64,000 nucleotides of DNA from Ekhidna sp051379705 (GTDB lineage Bacteria > Bacteroidota > Bacteroidia > Cytophagales > Cyclobacteriaceae), in contig NZ_CP179868.1 in NCBI RefSeq assembly GCF_051379705.1, forward strand, positions 186,001 through 250,000. Reading direction: 5' to 3'. This document shows, piece after piece, positions 26,941 through 35,356 of the stretch; position 1 is the stretch's first letter, and each line of letters starts with the position of its first letter. The notes under the pieces are model-generated. The model did not search any database. It was not told the origin of the DNA and was given only the letters and a program-made list of their open reading frames with translations. The translations under genes and the position numbers were made by a program.

Positions 26941-27984
26941 ATGAGACCAAGACTATTATTTACCTACTTGTTTTGCTGTACAATTTTATTAGAAGTGACT
27001 GCACAGGCACAAATCAAATCTACCTCTACTAAAACCTACGATATTATTAAACTGATATTCGGTAATCCCGATTACAAACTCAATAGCTATACCAGCTGGG
27101 ACCTGGAAAGCTATGATACCTTGGGAAGAGTGCGTTCAAAAAGAAAATGTGTACCACATCAGACCAATGGTCGGAAATGTGAGACGACTTTCTTCACATT
27201 TGATGATCTCGGTAGAATAACTGTAAAGGAATATTTATCAGAGGAGACCTATTCAACCGACCAAATCATACTCATCACTCAGCGAAAGATTGAACGGCGC
27301 TACAATGGGTTAGATTCGCTCAATTATGTCCAATGGGACTACAACAAGGATGGCGCTTTAACAGAAAAGATCATTAGTGTCTACAACAACAACAGTAGCA
27401 TCAGAACCCTGACAAACTACAATAATCTTGGCCAATTAATAACCATGATAACAACCAACTATGATGCTAACAATCGTTTGGTTAAGCAGACATATTATAA
27501 CGGGACCCGTAACTATAAAACAATTACCTGGGAATACTCAAATAATAATAGATTGGAAGTAAAACGTACTTTAGATTTAAATATCAGCACAGAGTATACC
27601 AGAATTGATTCCATTACTTACCTCAATGATGCTCGCTTTTCGTTTCAACGAAACTTTATGCTAACTGGACCAGGCACCTGGATATTGCAAGATGAATTAA
27701 GATATAATTACGGAAGCTCCGGTTCTATCATTGTAGATTATCGGAAAGGCAATGAACTGAATCGAAAGATATACCTATCAGACGATTGGTATTTAGACAA
27801 ACACAAAGACCGGTTGTTTCAGGAGATTAATTATACAAATCAAGTTCCCCAGAATGAAACAGCTTATGAATATAAATTGGATGCCAATAGCTATTGGTTA
27901 GAATCTTTAAGTTATGAACCCCTTGGCCCGGGGAGAGTGAAAAAGCCAAAACAATTGAGGTTGCGAACCTTAAGTTATCATTGA
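26941..27984 (+). CDS. Exported YD/RHS-like beta-repeat protein
   Basis: A 347-residue protein with a signal peptide (cleavage near VTAQAQ). The mature part is made of repeated short strands with YD-like patterns: SYDTLGRVRSKRK, TFDDLGRITVKEY, NYNNLGQLITMI, NYDANNRLVKQTYY. Such repeats wind into RHS-like shells or short solenoids on the cell surface; here there is no RHS core or toxin end, so it is probably a small secreted solenoid. It is under copy 3 of the shared dyad element and is followed by a terminator. Confidence 0.7.
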   Translation: MRPRLLFTYLFCCTILLEVTAQAQIKSTSTKTYDIIKLIFGNPDYKLNSYTSWDLESYDTLGRVRSKRKCVPHQTNGRKCETTFFTFDDLGRITVKEYLSEETYSTDQIILITQRKIERRYNGLDSLNYVQWDYNKDGALTEKIISVYNNNSSIRTLTNYNNLGQLITMITTNYDANNRLVKQTYYNGTRNYKTITWEYSNNNRLEVKRTLDLNISTEYTRIDSITYLNDARFSFQRNFMLTGPGTWILQDELRYNYGSSGSIIVDYRKGNELNRKIYLSDDWYLDKHKDRLFQEINYTNQVPQNETAYEYKLDANSYWLESLSYEPLGPGRVKKPKQLRLRTLSYH

Positions 27985-28025
27985 TTGATTTAATAGCATT
28001 AGTCAAGTACTTATCCATGCTACAC

Positions 28026-28055
28026 AAAAAAAGCCACCCATTACAGGTGGCTTTT
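28026..28055. terminator. Intrinsic terminator of the GCCACC/GGTGGC family
   Basis: A-run, GCCACC, loop of 7 nt, GGTGGC, T-run. It ends the YD-like gene on the plus strand and can also serve minus-strand transcripts of the gene fragments at 28.1 kb. Confidence 0.8.
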
Positions 28056-28101
28056 CCATGTTAAATATTAAAACTAAATGAGTCTGGCAATCAGACTGTC
28101 T

Positions 28102-28221
28102 TTATGCTTCGACTTCCTCTTCCATGAGGTCGTCAGCAGTATCGTTGTTGCTTGGCAGACGGTAGAGGTCTCGCTTGGCCGAACGTAATGCCTCGGCACG
28201 AGTGGCTACCTCATCTCGCAT
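28102..28221 (-). pseudogene. Short tail-fragment ORF (39 codons) of a duplicated family
   Basis: From an internal ATG it reads MRDEVATRAEALRSAKRDL... and ends DDLMEEEVEA. The frame is open back to about 28268 without another ATG, GTG or TTG start. Copies of the same tail occur at 20428-20709 and near 33104-33220. It lies just downstream of the 213-residue gene and may be either a tiny coupled gene or a remnant; the repeated truncated contexts favour a remnant. Confidence 0.4.
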
Positions 28222-28273
28222 GGCAGCAGCTTCCCTTTCGCTTAATCTTTTGAGGTTAATGGCTTGCAGTCAC

Positions 28274-28915
28274 CTAATCATTCACGATCATTCTGGCGGC
28301 TGTATACCCATTGAAGAACGTCGTATTTGATCGCTTGAAGCGCTTCATCACACGATCCAGCTTCTCCAGTGCACTCATGCCATCTTTCACCATATCTGCA
28401 ATGTTTTGGGTAGCTGCACGCGAGGCAATTTGGTAGGAGCGAGGCTTGTTTCGTTTGTCCTGAAAGGAGCCAAACGTCAACTTCACATCGTCTATCTGAT
28501 CCACGGTGAAGCCAAAATCAGCCATGTTGTCTACGTTGGATTCCAATAGACTGATCATGTTACGGGTCTTCGTCTCAAAATCTTCATGTGTGAGTCGCAG
28601 GTAGTCTGACATGGTGTTGCTGGCTTGGGCGAGCAGCTCCACATTGTCTGTATCCTCAGCATAGGCCTCCAGTGCATCATCCAGAATGTCCATTTTCTCT
28701 GCCACCAGTTCTTTGAGCTCCATCAGCGTAGCTCCAATAAACACACGTGAGGCATCCTGATCCTCTGCCGATGTACGAATGCCATCGATGGCTTGGGCCA
28801 GTGCATTCTTATAACCGGTCACAATAGGTATGCTGCTCCAGATGGCCGTGTTGGAGTCGAGGTACACGTGGGTTGCCTGCATCATCTCCAGGCGATTGAT
28901 TTGTTTCTGATTCAT
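28274..28915 (-). CDS. Helical protein of unknown function, intact member of a duplicated family
   Basis: A 213-residue, all-helical, acidic protein without signal or TM (LAQAIDGIRTSAEDQDASRV; EDTDNVELLAQASNTMSDYL; IADMVKDGMSALEKLDRVMKRF). The long amphipathic helices resemble four-helix-bundle proteins. Its last 42 residues recur, attached to a different upstream sequence, in a broken copy at 33273-33438. I do not recognise a family name. The next gene upstream on this strand is far away, so it is probably transcribed alone. Confidence 0.65.
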   Translation of the reverse strand: MNQKQINRLEMMQATHVYLDSNTAIWSSIPIVTGYKNALAQAIDGIRTSAEDQDASRVFIGATLMELKELVAEKMDILDDALEAYAEDTDNVELLAQASNTMSDYLRLTHEDFETKTRNMISLLESNVDNMADFGFTVDQIDDVKLTFGSFQDKRNKPRSYQIASRAATQNIADMVKDGMSALEKLDRVMKRFKRSNTTFFNGYTAARMIVND

Positions 28916-29287
28916 AATGATTTGAATTCGTCAATACTTATTTATCAGCGAAATTATTCGTGGATGAAGAGCAACGGAAAGGAGGGATGTATACTACTGG
29001 TGTACAAGCAGGTATTTATCGGAAGCTTACACGGCAGACAGAGGTCCTTGTAAGTGATTATTCCCTTAGTTTTTGACACCAAAAACTAACAAAAAGTGTT
29101 TTCCACAATCAATCCAGCCATTCCCATATGCCATCACGTGATTTTGGTAGAGCTCGCTTATGGCGAGCATAGGTGCGATTCCGGTATTTGTCGTTTCTCC
29201 ATAGCTGGAATAAAGGTCATTATTTTTATTACGTCATTTCTGAAGAAACCTAGCGCAGTACAGGAATCTCACTATAAGGTGGAAAAA
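28916..29287. other. Intergenic region with one A/T-rich hairpin
   Basis: No convincing gene. AGTTTTT-N6-AAAAACT at 29068-29087 is a possible weak terminator. AAGGTGG just upstream of 29288 is a good ribosome binding site for the repeat ORF that follows. Confidence 0.4.
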
Positions 29288-29545
29288 ATGAGAACTCATT
29301 GTATGAGTGACAGCACGCATTGTATGCGTGACAGTGGACATTGCATGACTGACAGCAGCCATTGTACGAGTGACAGCATCCATTGTACGAGTGACACCAT
29401 CCATTGTACGAGTGACAGCATCCATTGTACGAGTGACAGCATCCATTGTAAGGCAGACACTGCTCTTTGCAGAGCTGACAGTGGTCTATGTAAAGGAGAC
29501 AGGGGCGGTTGTAGTGCGAAACTAGCGCGGATGTTACCTCAGTGA
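29288..29545 (+). CDS. Cysteine-heptad repeat protein encoded by 21-bp tandem repeats
   Basis: An 85-residue ORF starting with ATG 6 nt after AAGGTGG. It is almost entirely a heptad array with a Cys every 7 residues: HCMSDST, HCMRDSG, HCMTDSS, HCTSDSI, HCTSDTI, HCTSDSI, HCTSDSI, HCKADTA, LCRADSG, LCKGDRG, GCSAKLA. The underlying DNA unit is 21 bp, so copy number can change without breaking the frame. The His-Cys spacing could place metal ligands along one face. Coding is supported by frame conservation and the ribosome site, but a non-coding minisatellite cannot be excluded. Confidence 0.5.
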   Translation: MRTHCMSDSTHCMRDSGHCMTDSSHCTSDSIHCTSDTIHCTSDSIHCTSDSIHCKADTALCRADSGLCKGDRGGCSAKLARMLPQ

Positions 29546-29575
29546 ATGAAGAAACGAAAGCCACAAGTTTTCCGG

Positions 29576-29803
29576 CTAGTGGGGCTTGTTTACATGCTGC
29601 TCCGCTTCATTGAGGAAGTTGATGAGCAGGTAGATGTGTTGGGCGATCTTCTTGCTCACACCTAGTTCATCTTCCGTAGCGATCAGGTTGAAAAACACAT
29701 CCTCAATGCTTCTACGCAGGAGCGCCGGAGGCGCAAACTCAAAAAGGTCTTTCAGTTCATTGAGCAGCTGCTGCTCATTTTCAAATTCGTTGAGTAGGGA
29801 CAT
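29576..29803 (-). CDS. Small helical protein divergent from an XRE regulator
   Basis: A 75-residue acidic helical protein (MSLLNEFENEQQLLNELKDLFEF ... VSKKIAQHIYLLINFLNEAEQH). The frame is open ten codons further up, but the ATG at 29803 leaves room for a promoter shared with the divergent XRE gene. No family recognised; position suggests regulation by the XRE protein. Confidence 0.55.
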   Translation of the reverse strand: MSLLNEFENEQQLLNELKDLFEFAPPALLRRSIEDVFFNLIATEDELGVSKKIAQHIYLLINFLNEAEQHVNKPH

Positions 29804-29867
29804 GAATGTTATATTGAGGATTATAGTCCTCAAATCTATTCTATTTTCTCAAATAGTTTCACCACCA

Positions 29868-30089
29868 ATGGAGGATCAGCTTAAAGATCGAATCAGCAGC
29901 TTGCTAATAGAGCTGCGCACAGCCAAAGGCTACAGCCAGGAGAAACTGGCGAATCTGGCTGATGTCGACCGATCCTACATTTCACGGGTAGAACGTAAAC
30001 TCATCGTTCCTACAATTAGCCACCTCATCAAAATCTGCCAGCCTTTAGGCATTACAGCCAGTGAGTTCTTGAAAAGGGTAGAGGGGTAG
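29868..30089 (+). CDS. XRE-family helix-turn-helix transcriptional regulator
   Basis: A 73-residue protein that is a single lambda-repressor-like HTH: LLIELRTAKGYSQEKLANLADVDRSYISRVERKLIVPTISHLIKICQPLGITASEFL. The frame is open for 78 codons upstream of the ATG at 29868, but those residues are antisense to the neighbouring gene and low in sense, so the short form is chosen. Such minimal XRE proteins act as dimeric repressors of nearby genes. It is divergent from the 75-residue gene. Confidence 0.88.
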   Translation: MEDQLKDRISSLLIELRTAKGYSQEKLANLADVDRSYISRVERKLIVPTISHLIKICQPLGITASEFLKRVEG

Positions 30090-30151
30090 GACTTATCTCT
30101 TCAAGAAAGCCGAAGTTTAGATGATTATTGCTAGTATGATTTTCATGCTAA

Positions 30152-30820
30152 CTAGTTGTTATAAGTGAAAATGTGCTCAAAGTTAAATTTTGTTGTATCA
30201 ATTAAATTGCTCTCTAATCCTTCAGAGTCGATAATTCGGACGATAGATCTTAAGTAAAGAGTGTCTTTAATCCATTCATCAGGTATTTTGGCTTTGAAAG
30301 TGCTGTCTCCAGCGGAAACTGAATGCTCAGCTACTTTATTCTCTAATTGAATCATAACCAAATCAACATTATTCGGGTAAGCTTCTATAATTGTATCATT
30401 ACGGTAGAAAGGAGTATAAGAGTCTAGACGACCCTGAATAGATTCTAGGAATGAATAATCTATTCCTGTTATAAATCCTTTTGTTTTTCCTGCATTCTTA
30501 ATGTGCAATCCTGTTTTAAAGGAAATCCACACCTCAAAAAGCCTAGAATCAGTTTCAGTGTCAATCTCGCGAATGAATATTTTGGCTCTTTTAGCCTTTT
30601 TATTAACAGAAACTCTTAAGTCACTTCTATTCAACTCAAAAAATTGATAGGTATTGGGAATTACAATCCCGGCCACAGATATCAGCGCTATTATTAAGGT
30701 CAAAAAAGTCGAACTAAAAGGTATATGCCTTCTCCAATTCTGAGAAGTTCCACAGACAAAGCACTTTTTAGCTGCGTCAGGAATATCGGATTTACATGAT
30801 ATACATTTTTTTACCGGCAT
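30152..30820 (-). CDS. Zinc-ribbon single-TM protein of unknown function
   Basis: A 222-residue protein. The N-terminus is a short zinc ribbon (CISCKSDIPDAAKKCFVCG), followed by a TM helix (FLTLIIALISVAGIVIPNTY, about 36-56) and a C-terminal beta-rich domain of about 160 residues probably outside the cytoplasm. The same ribbon-plus-TM layout is common in uncharacterised Bacteroidota proteins. No partner gene is obvious. Confidence 0.65.
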   Translation of the reverse strand: MPVKKCISCKSDIPDAAKKCFVCGTSQNWRRHIPFSSTFLTLIIALISVAGIVIPNTYQFFELNRSDLRVSVNKKAKRAKIFIREIDTETDSRLFEVWISFKTGLHIKNAGKTKGFITGIDYSFLESIQGRLDSYTPFYRNDTIIEAYPNNVDLVMIQLENKVAEHSVSAGDSTFKAKIPDEWIKDTLYLRSIVRIIDSEGLESNLIDTTKFNFEHIFTYNN

Positions 30821-31046
30821 TTCAATTCCTAATAGTTAACTGAATTTATAGAATTTATGAAGAGATTAAAAGTGCTTGATAAAGAAATGAAGGATAGGAT
30901 TAATAGTTTAGGTAAGGCCTTTTTCGCCCTTAGAAGCACCCATTTCATTTCTTTTTAGCTATGACAACTATTTCAGTTTTTGCAAGTATCATGAAGTTGA
31001 ATATGAGAGTCTTATGGGTAAAATCCTATTAATTCATAGAAACATG

Positions 31047-31082
31047 CTGCCGTCATTTGAAAATTACCCAAAATAGGGTATT
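31047..31082 (+). promoter_or_regulatory. Shared dyad promoter element, copy 4
   Basis: CTGCCGT (31047-31053), 11 nt, then TACCC-N6-GGGTA (31065-31080). The element argues for starting the downstream gene at the ATG at 31135, 52 nt after the dyad, rather than at the ATG at 31057 that lies inside the element. Confidence 0.7.
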
Positions 31083-31134
31083 TCAAATCATTCGTTATCT
31101 AGCCATATTTGGATTACACCAAAATTATCCACCA

Positions 31135-32982
31135 ATGAAAACCTATCACATTTACTCCTTAAGAAATTATGCTTTCAAGATCTGCTTCATAGCGATGTTT
31201 GGAATATTAGCAACCTCATGTAATCAAAATCAATCAAAGCCTGTAGACGATTCAGAGCAGCAAAACCTCAAGCTTACCGAACTTACCGTAGTAAGCAATC
31301 AATGGGGAAGCGCAGGTTACACTTGGCCTGGCGATTATGATGGCAATGGCATGACAGATATTGCTAGCGCTATATCAGGAACCATCTACGTTTACCTATC
31401 AACAGGAGATGATTTTGAGATGAATGCTTGGACAGTACCCAATCAATGGGGCTCCTCAGATTATTCATGGACAGGTGATTTTAATGGCGATGGCAAAACA
31501 GATATCGCCTCTGCGAATGCAGGTGATATTTACATGCACTTATCAACTGGGTTGAATTTTTCTAGCGATACCTGGACTGTACCTAATCAATGGGGCGGCT
31601 CTGGCTATAGCTGGGTCGGTGACTTCAATGGAGATGGTAAGACTGACATTGCCTCGGCAAATTCGGGTGATATATATGTGCATTTGTCTACAGGAACTGG
31701 ATTTACCAACGATACCTGGACGGTACCCAATCAATGGGGGAGTTCGGACTACACTTGGGTGGGAGACTTTAATGGAGATGGTAAGACTGACATTGCCTCA
31801 GCCAATGCGGGTGATATTTATGTTCATTTATCCACCGGTTCCGGATTTAATAGTAGCACATGGACGGTCCATGGTAGCTGGGGGAGTTCAGGTTATACCT
31901 GGGCGAGTGATTTTAATGCTGACGGAAAAACGGATATAGCATCGGCGAACGGAGGCAACATCTATATGAATCTTTCAACAGGAAGTTCATTTACAAGTGA
32001 AACATGGGTGGTGCCCGCTTCCTGGGGAAGCTCAGACTATACATGGGCCGTAGATTTCAATGCAGACGGAGCCTCCGGCATTGCATCAGCAAACGCTGGA
32101 AACGTGTATATGAATTTGTCTACAGGAACAGGTTTCAGCAGTGAGACCTGGAGCGTAGCTGGCAACTGGGGATCTGCCTCTTATACTTGGCCCGGTGACT
32201 TCAATGGGGATGGTTACAATGACATTCTTTCTGCCGATGGCAATCAGATGTTCCTATATCTATCAAGGGGAGGAAGGTTTGCTAGCGAAATTTGGTATTC
32301 AGCTCAGGGCAATTCATCTGGCTCACAACTCGCCGGGGAGGAATCCTCTGAAAATCTATTTACAGATGAAGTTGGCAAGACTGTCAACTTATCCAGGTGC
32401 AAAGATGAATACCCTGTCCCGCAATGGGCGGTTGATTTCGACAAAAGGAGAAGCCTTAGCTACAGTATGACGCTCGATGATTTAGGTTTTGTAAGAAAAT
32501 TAAGTAGTGGTTCAACCATTACTACAGCCGACGATGGACTCTACATTTATGTTTTTCACTTAAATAAGAAAGGAGGAACAAGGTACGTCCATCTCCGAAT
32601 CCGCCGAAGTGACCGTCCTGATGATGTGGGGTTCTCTGTCCAAGGTGATAAGAAATATTCATACGATGGAAATATTCCATGTCCAAACTCATCGCCTCCA
32701 TGCTATCTTGCGAGAGGTGAAAAGTCGGAAACCCCACACCAATTCGTACGACATACACAGCTAAATCAAGGAACAAGCCCGGTGCTGGCAGCAGGTCAAC
32801 TTCAAATAAGGGGAGGGAAGATCATATGGATCAATAATGCTTCTGGACACTTTGCTCCAGGAATGGCCTGTTTAGATTGCCTGGAACAGTACATCGATGA
32901 GATTAACTTACCAAGAACGAGTTACCAATTCAAAAGAGATCGCGTTTGGACTGACTGGATTGAACCACACGATGAACTCTAA
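31135..32982 (+). CDS. FG-GAP/VCBS-repeat lipoprotein
   Basis: A 615-residue lipoprotein; the start at 31135 gives a signal and lipobox (GILATSC), whereas the frame is open from 31057 but that start falls in the promoter dyad. Residues about 40-380 hold seven to eight copies of a 48-residue repeat with the calcium loop DFNGDGKTDIASA and the pattern NQWGSSDYSW ... LSTG, forming a beta-propeller. The C-terminal 200 residues are a separate domain with GGTRYVHLRIRR and WINNASGHFAPG. FG-GAP propellers bind calcium and often mediate adhesion. A terminator and duplicated gene fragments follow. Confidence 0.82.
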   Translation: MKTYHIYSLRNYAFKICFIAMFGILATSCNQNQSKPVDDSEQQNLKLTELTVVSNQWGSAGYTWPGDYDGNGMTDIASAISGTIYVYLSTGDDFEMNAWTVPNQWGSSDYSWTGDFNGDGKTDIASANAGDIYMHLSTGLNFSSDTWTVPNQWGGSGYSWVGDFNGDGKTDIASANSGDIYVHLSTGTGFTNDTWTVPNQWGSSDYTWVGDFNGDGKTDIASANAGDIYVHLSTGSGFNSSTWTVHGSWGSSGYTWASDFNADGKTDIASANGGNIYMNLSTGSSFTSETWVVPASWGSSDYTWAVDFNADGASGIASANAGNVYMNLSTGTGFSSETWSVAGNWGSASYTWPGDFNGDGYNDILSADGNQMFLYLSRGGRFASEIWYSAQGNSSGSQLAGEESSENLFTDEVGKTVNLSRCKDEYPVPQWAVDFDKRRSLSYSMTLDDLGFVRKLSSGSTITTADDGLYIYVFHLNKKGGTRYVHLRIRRSDRPDDVGFSVQGDKKYSYDGNIPCPNSSPPCYLARGEKSETPHQFVRHTQLNQGTSPVLAAGQLQIRGGKIIWINNASGHFAPGMACLDCLEQYIDEINLPRTSYQFKRDRVWTDWIEPHDEL

Positions 32983-33027
32983 ATAGGGATATAGTTGGAT
33001 TAGATCTGACAATACATTCACACCCAC

Positions 33028-33402
33028 AAAAAAAGCCACCCATTACAGGTGGCTTTTCCATGTTAAATATTAAAACTAAATGAGTCTGGCAATCAGACTG
33101 TCTTTATGCTTCGACTTCCTCTTCCGTGAGGTCGTCAGCAGTATCGTTGTTGCTCGGTGGACGGTAGAGGTCTCGCTTGGCCGAACGTAATGCCTCGGCA
33201 CGAGTGGCTACCTCATCTAGCATGACAGCTTCCCTTTCGCTTAATCTTTTGAGGTTAATGGCTTGCAGTCACCTAATCATTCACGATCATTCTGGCGGCT
33301 GTATACCCATTGAAGAACGTCGTATTTGATCGCTTGAAGCGCTTCATCACACGATCCAGCTTCTCCAGTGCACTCATGCCATCTTTCACCATATCCGCAA
33401 TG
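33028..33402. repeat. 378-bp duplicated block, copy B, with terminator
   Basis: Second copy of 28026-28403. It starts with the GCCACC/GGTGGC terminator (33028-33057), carries the same 39-codon tail ORF on the minus strand (stop near 33104) and ends inside a truncated copy of the 213-residue gene. It lies directly against the LytTR regulator gene. Confidence 0.85.
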
Positions 33403-33438
33403 GTGAACATATCCCACTCGTACTTACCCAATGTAATG
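33273..33438 (-). pseudogene. Truncated paralog of the 213-residue helical protein
   Basis: The last 42 codons match the end of the intact gene at 28274-28915 (IADMVKDGMSALEKLDRV ... MIVND), but upstream it reads TLGKYEWDMFT instead and has no proper N-terminal part before reaching the LytTR gene. It is most simply a 5'-deleted copy of a second paralog. Confidence 0.6.
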
Positions 33439-33448
33439 GACCGTTTTA

Positions 33449-34201
33449 CTAAAACAGGTCCAGCTTATCCTTATACGTCTTGCTCATCACCAGCTGTTTT
33501 CCATTTTTTAGTTCTGCCTGGTAGTTGCCTCTGGACAATGGCTCCAGAGAAATCAGGTGATTTTTATTGATGATGGTGGATTTGTGGATTCGGATAAATT
33601 CCAAAGGCAATTGGTCGATGATCCGACTGAGACTCTCACGAACCAGGTAAAACTTTTCTTTTGTATGAACCTTGATATAATAATCAAATCCTTCCACCCA
33701 GATAATGTCATCGGTATCCATGAAATAGATCTTTCCTGAGGACCTGAATTTCAACTGATGCTTCTCAGGATTCCCCTCGGAGTGGTTTTGGAGCTCTTTC
33801 ATCAGGTTTTTCAATCCTTCAAGCGATCGTAGTGATCGGTTTTCCAATTCTGCCCTTACATGATCGAGGCACTCGGCAAAGCGGTGGTCGGTGAACGGTT
33901 TTTGGATGTAGTCTAAGGCATGGACACGGAAAGCATCCAGGGCATATTCATCGTAAGCGGATATAAAAACCACAAATGGTATTTCATCAGGAGCCAGGGA
34001 CGCTAATACTTCAAATCCGTTTTTACCGGGCATTTGGACATCCAGAAAAACCAGGTCAGGTTTTAATGAACGAATCTGTTGTTCGGCTTCTTCTCCGTCT
34101 CTGCTCGTACCTATCAGCTTAAAATCGGATTCACGCTCCAGCAAAAGTGTTAATCCTTCGCGAGCTTCAATTTCATCATCGATTATCAGGGCGGAGATCA
34201 C
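33449..34201 (-). CDS. LytTR-family response regulator
   Basis: A 250-residue regulator. The receiver domain has the acidic pair D8-D9, the phosphorylation site D54 in LVFLDVQMPG and the conserved lysine in DYIQKPF. After a helical linker the C-terminal LytTR DNA-binding domain runs from about residue 150 (LKFRSSGKIYFMDTDDIIWVEGFDYYIKVHT ... FIRIHKSTIINKNHLISLEPL). It overlaps the upstream histidine kinase gene by ATGA, so the two form a cognate pair. Target promoters unknown. Confidence 0.94.
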   Translation of the reverse strand: MISALIIDDEIEAREGLTLLLERESDFKLIGTSRDGEEAEQQIRSLKPDLVFLDVQMPGKNGFEVLASLAPDEIPFVVFISAYDEYALDAFRVHALDYIQKPFTDHRFAECLDHVRAELENRSLRSLEGLKNLMKELQNHSEGNPEKHQLKFRSSGKIYFMDTDDIIWVEGFDYYIKVHTKEKFYLVRESLSRIIDQLPLEFIRIHKSTIINKNHLISLEPLSRGNYQAELKNGKQLVMSKTYKDKLDLF

Positions 34202-35313
34202 GAGGTACGTGGTAAGGTTAGTTTCGCAATAACCCCGGTTTGTTCAGGGGTATTTTTCAATTCAAATGTATAGGCTTTCGCATAGGTATGATCCAATCGG
34301 CTCAGTGTAGTAGCCAGACCGAAACCCGCATGGCTATTGATTTCGAAATCTTCTTCCAAGAGATTTCCATTGTTTGAAAAACTGATCGTGATTGATTCTC
34401 CTGACGTTTTTCCAATGATGCTGAATGAAACAGGTCCTGACGTTTTTTCGATCCCGTGCTGAAAGGCATTTTCAACAATCGGTTGAAACAGGAGGCTGGG
34501 CACTCGTACATTCATCGCATCTTGCGGGATATCAATGTGCAGCGCTAATCGATCGCGCAATCTGATCTGCTGAATCTGCAGGTACTTTTTCGTAAGCTCC
34601 ATCTCATCCTTTAATGACAGCATTTGTGTATCCTTCAGTTCCAGTGATTCGCGAAGCAACTCACCAAGCAAACCGATCATCTCCACTACCTCCGGGCCTT
34701 TATTTTGTCGGGCCATCATCGAGATGGTATTGAAACTGTTGAAAAGAAAATGCGGCTGAAGCTGCATCTGCAGGCTTTGCAGTCTCGCCATGGTCAGATC
34801 GGATTTCAGATGGATGTTGTTGAGCTCTTCCTGGCGATATTTCTGATACAGAATGATTGAATAGAAGAAACCAACCACCAACCAATAAAAGAGGAGCCCA
34901 TTACTTGAAAATATCAGCCCGGTATCATACCGTATTTGGAGTTTGTCGAGAAAGGTCGCTTGCTGAGATTGAACCGGGACGGCATTGAATAGGCTGGCGA
35001 ATGCATTCAGAATCAGTTGATGAATAAACCCGACAATAACGGAAGGCCCCAGATGGAAAATAACTTGCCTGGTGTAACTATGATCCATCCATCCGACGAG
35101 CAATCGGTAAATGATGGGGCCGATCAAAACCATGGACAGGTAATTGGGAAAGCTCCATGAAAACAAGATGTCCAGACTGAACTCCCGGTTGGCTACTGCT
35201 GCCCATTGAAAATTATTCCACAAGGCTATTCCCCAAATAACCACCCAAAACAGGGTGTTAAGGAAAATAGCTTTTCTCCAACTCAAAATGGTTTTATTAG
35301 GCAGCTTAGACAC
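34198..35313 (-). CDS. LytS-type sensor histidine kinase
   Basis: A 371-residue membrane kinase. About four hydrophobic segments occupy the first 160 residues (AIFLNTLFWVVIWGIALW; YLSMVLIGPIIYRLL; LIFSSNGLLFYWLVVGFFY). The His-kinase domain has the H-box QLQPHFLFNSFNTISMM, followed by the N-box FQPIVENAFQHG and a G-box HAGFGLATTLSRL. It pairs with the LytTR regulator immediately downstream. A DUF2911/TPR protein gene lies 43 nt upstream on the same strand. Confidence 0.93.
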   Translation of the reverse strand: MSKLPNKTILSWRKAIFLNTLFWVVIWGIALWNNFQWAAVANREFSLDILFSWSFPNYLSMVLIGPIIYRLLVGWMDHSYTRQVIFHLGPSVIVGFIHQLILNAFASLFNAVPVQSQQATFLDKLQIRYDTGLIFSSNGLLFYWLVVGFFYSIILYQKYRQEELNNIHLKSDLTMARLQSLQMQLQPHFLFNSFNTISMMARQNKGPEVVEMIGLLGELLRESLELKDTQMLSLKDEMELTKKYLQIQQIRLRDRLALHIDIPQDAMNVRVPSLLFQPIVENAFQHGIEKTSGPVSFSIIGKTSGESITISFSNNGNLLEEDFEINSHAGFGLATTLSRLDHTYAKAYTFELKNTPEQTGVIAKLTLPRTS

Positions 35314-35356
35314 ACTTAAAGTTAAACATTAACTGTAGCTCTTCTTTTAAAACAAC

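Larger units (their letters stand above)
28026..28403. repeat. 378-bp duplicated block, copy A
   Basis: Nearly identical to 33028-33402 apart from a 3-bp indel and scattered changes. It contains the terminator, an AGTCTG-N5-CAGACT hairpin, a small minus-strand reading frame and the last 130 bp of the 213-residue protein gene. The 20404-20507 region repeats its central part. Confidence 0.85.

Noticed and set aside
29288..29545. The regular repeats could be mistaken for a CRISPR array
   Set aside because: Units are 21 bp head to tail without spacers and vary gradually; no cas genes are nearby.
29234..29564. Minus-strand ORFs across the 21-bp repeats (MDAVTRT heptads and a Tyr/Cys-rich frame)
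   Set aside because: A repeat of length divisible by three opens several frames; only the plus-strand frame has a ribosome site and a conserved Cys pattern.
31057..31134. Earlier ATG for the FG-GAP lipoprotein
   Set aside because: It lies within the promoter dyad and would place about 26 extra residues before a clean lipoprotein signal.
32195..32470. Plus-strand ORF in another frame of the FG-GAP gene
   Set aside because: Out-of-frame reading of repeated DNA; the main frame has calcium-loop motifs throughout.
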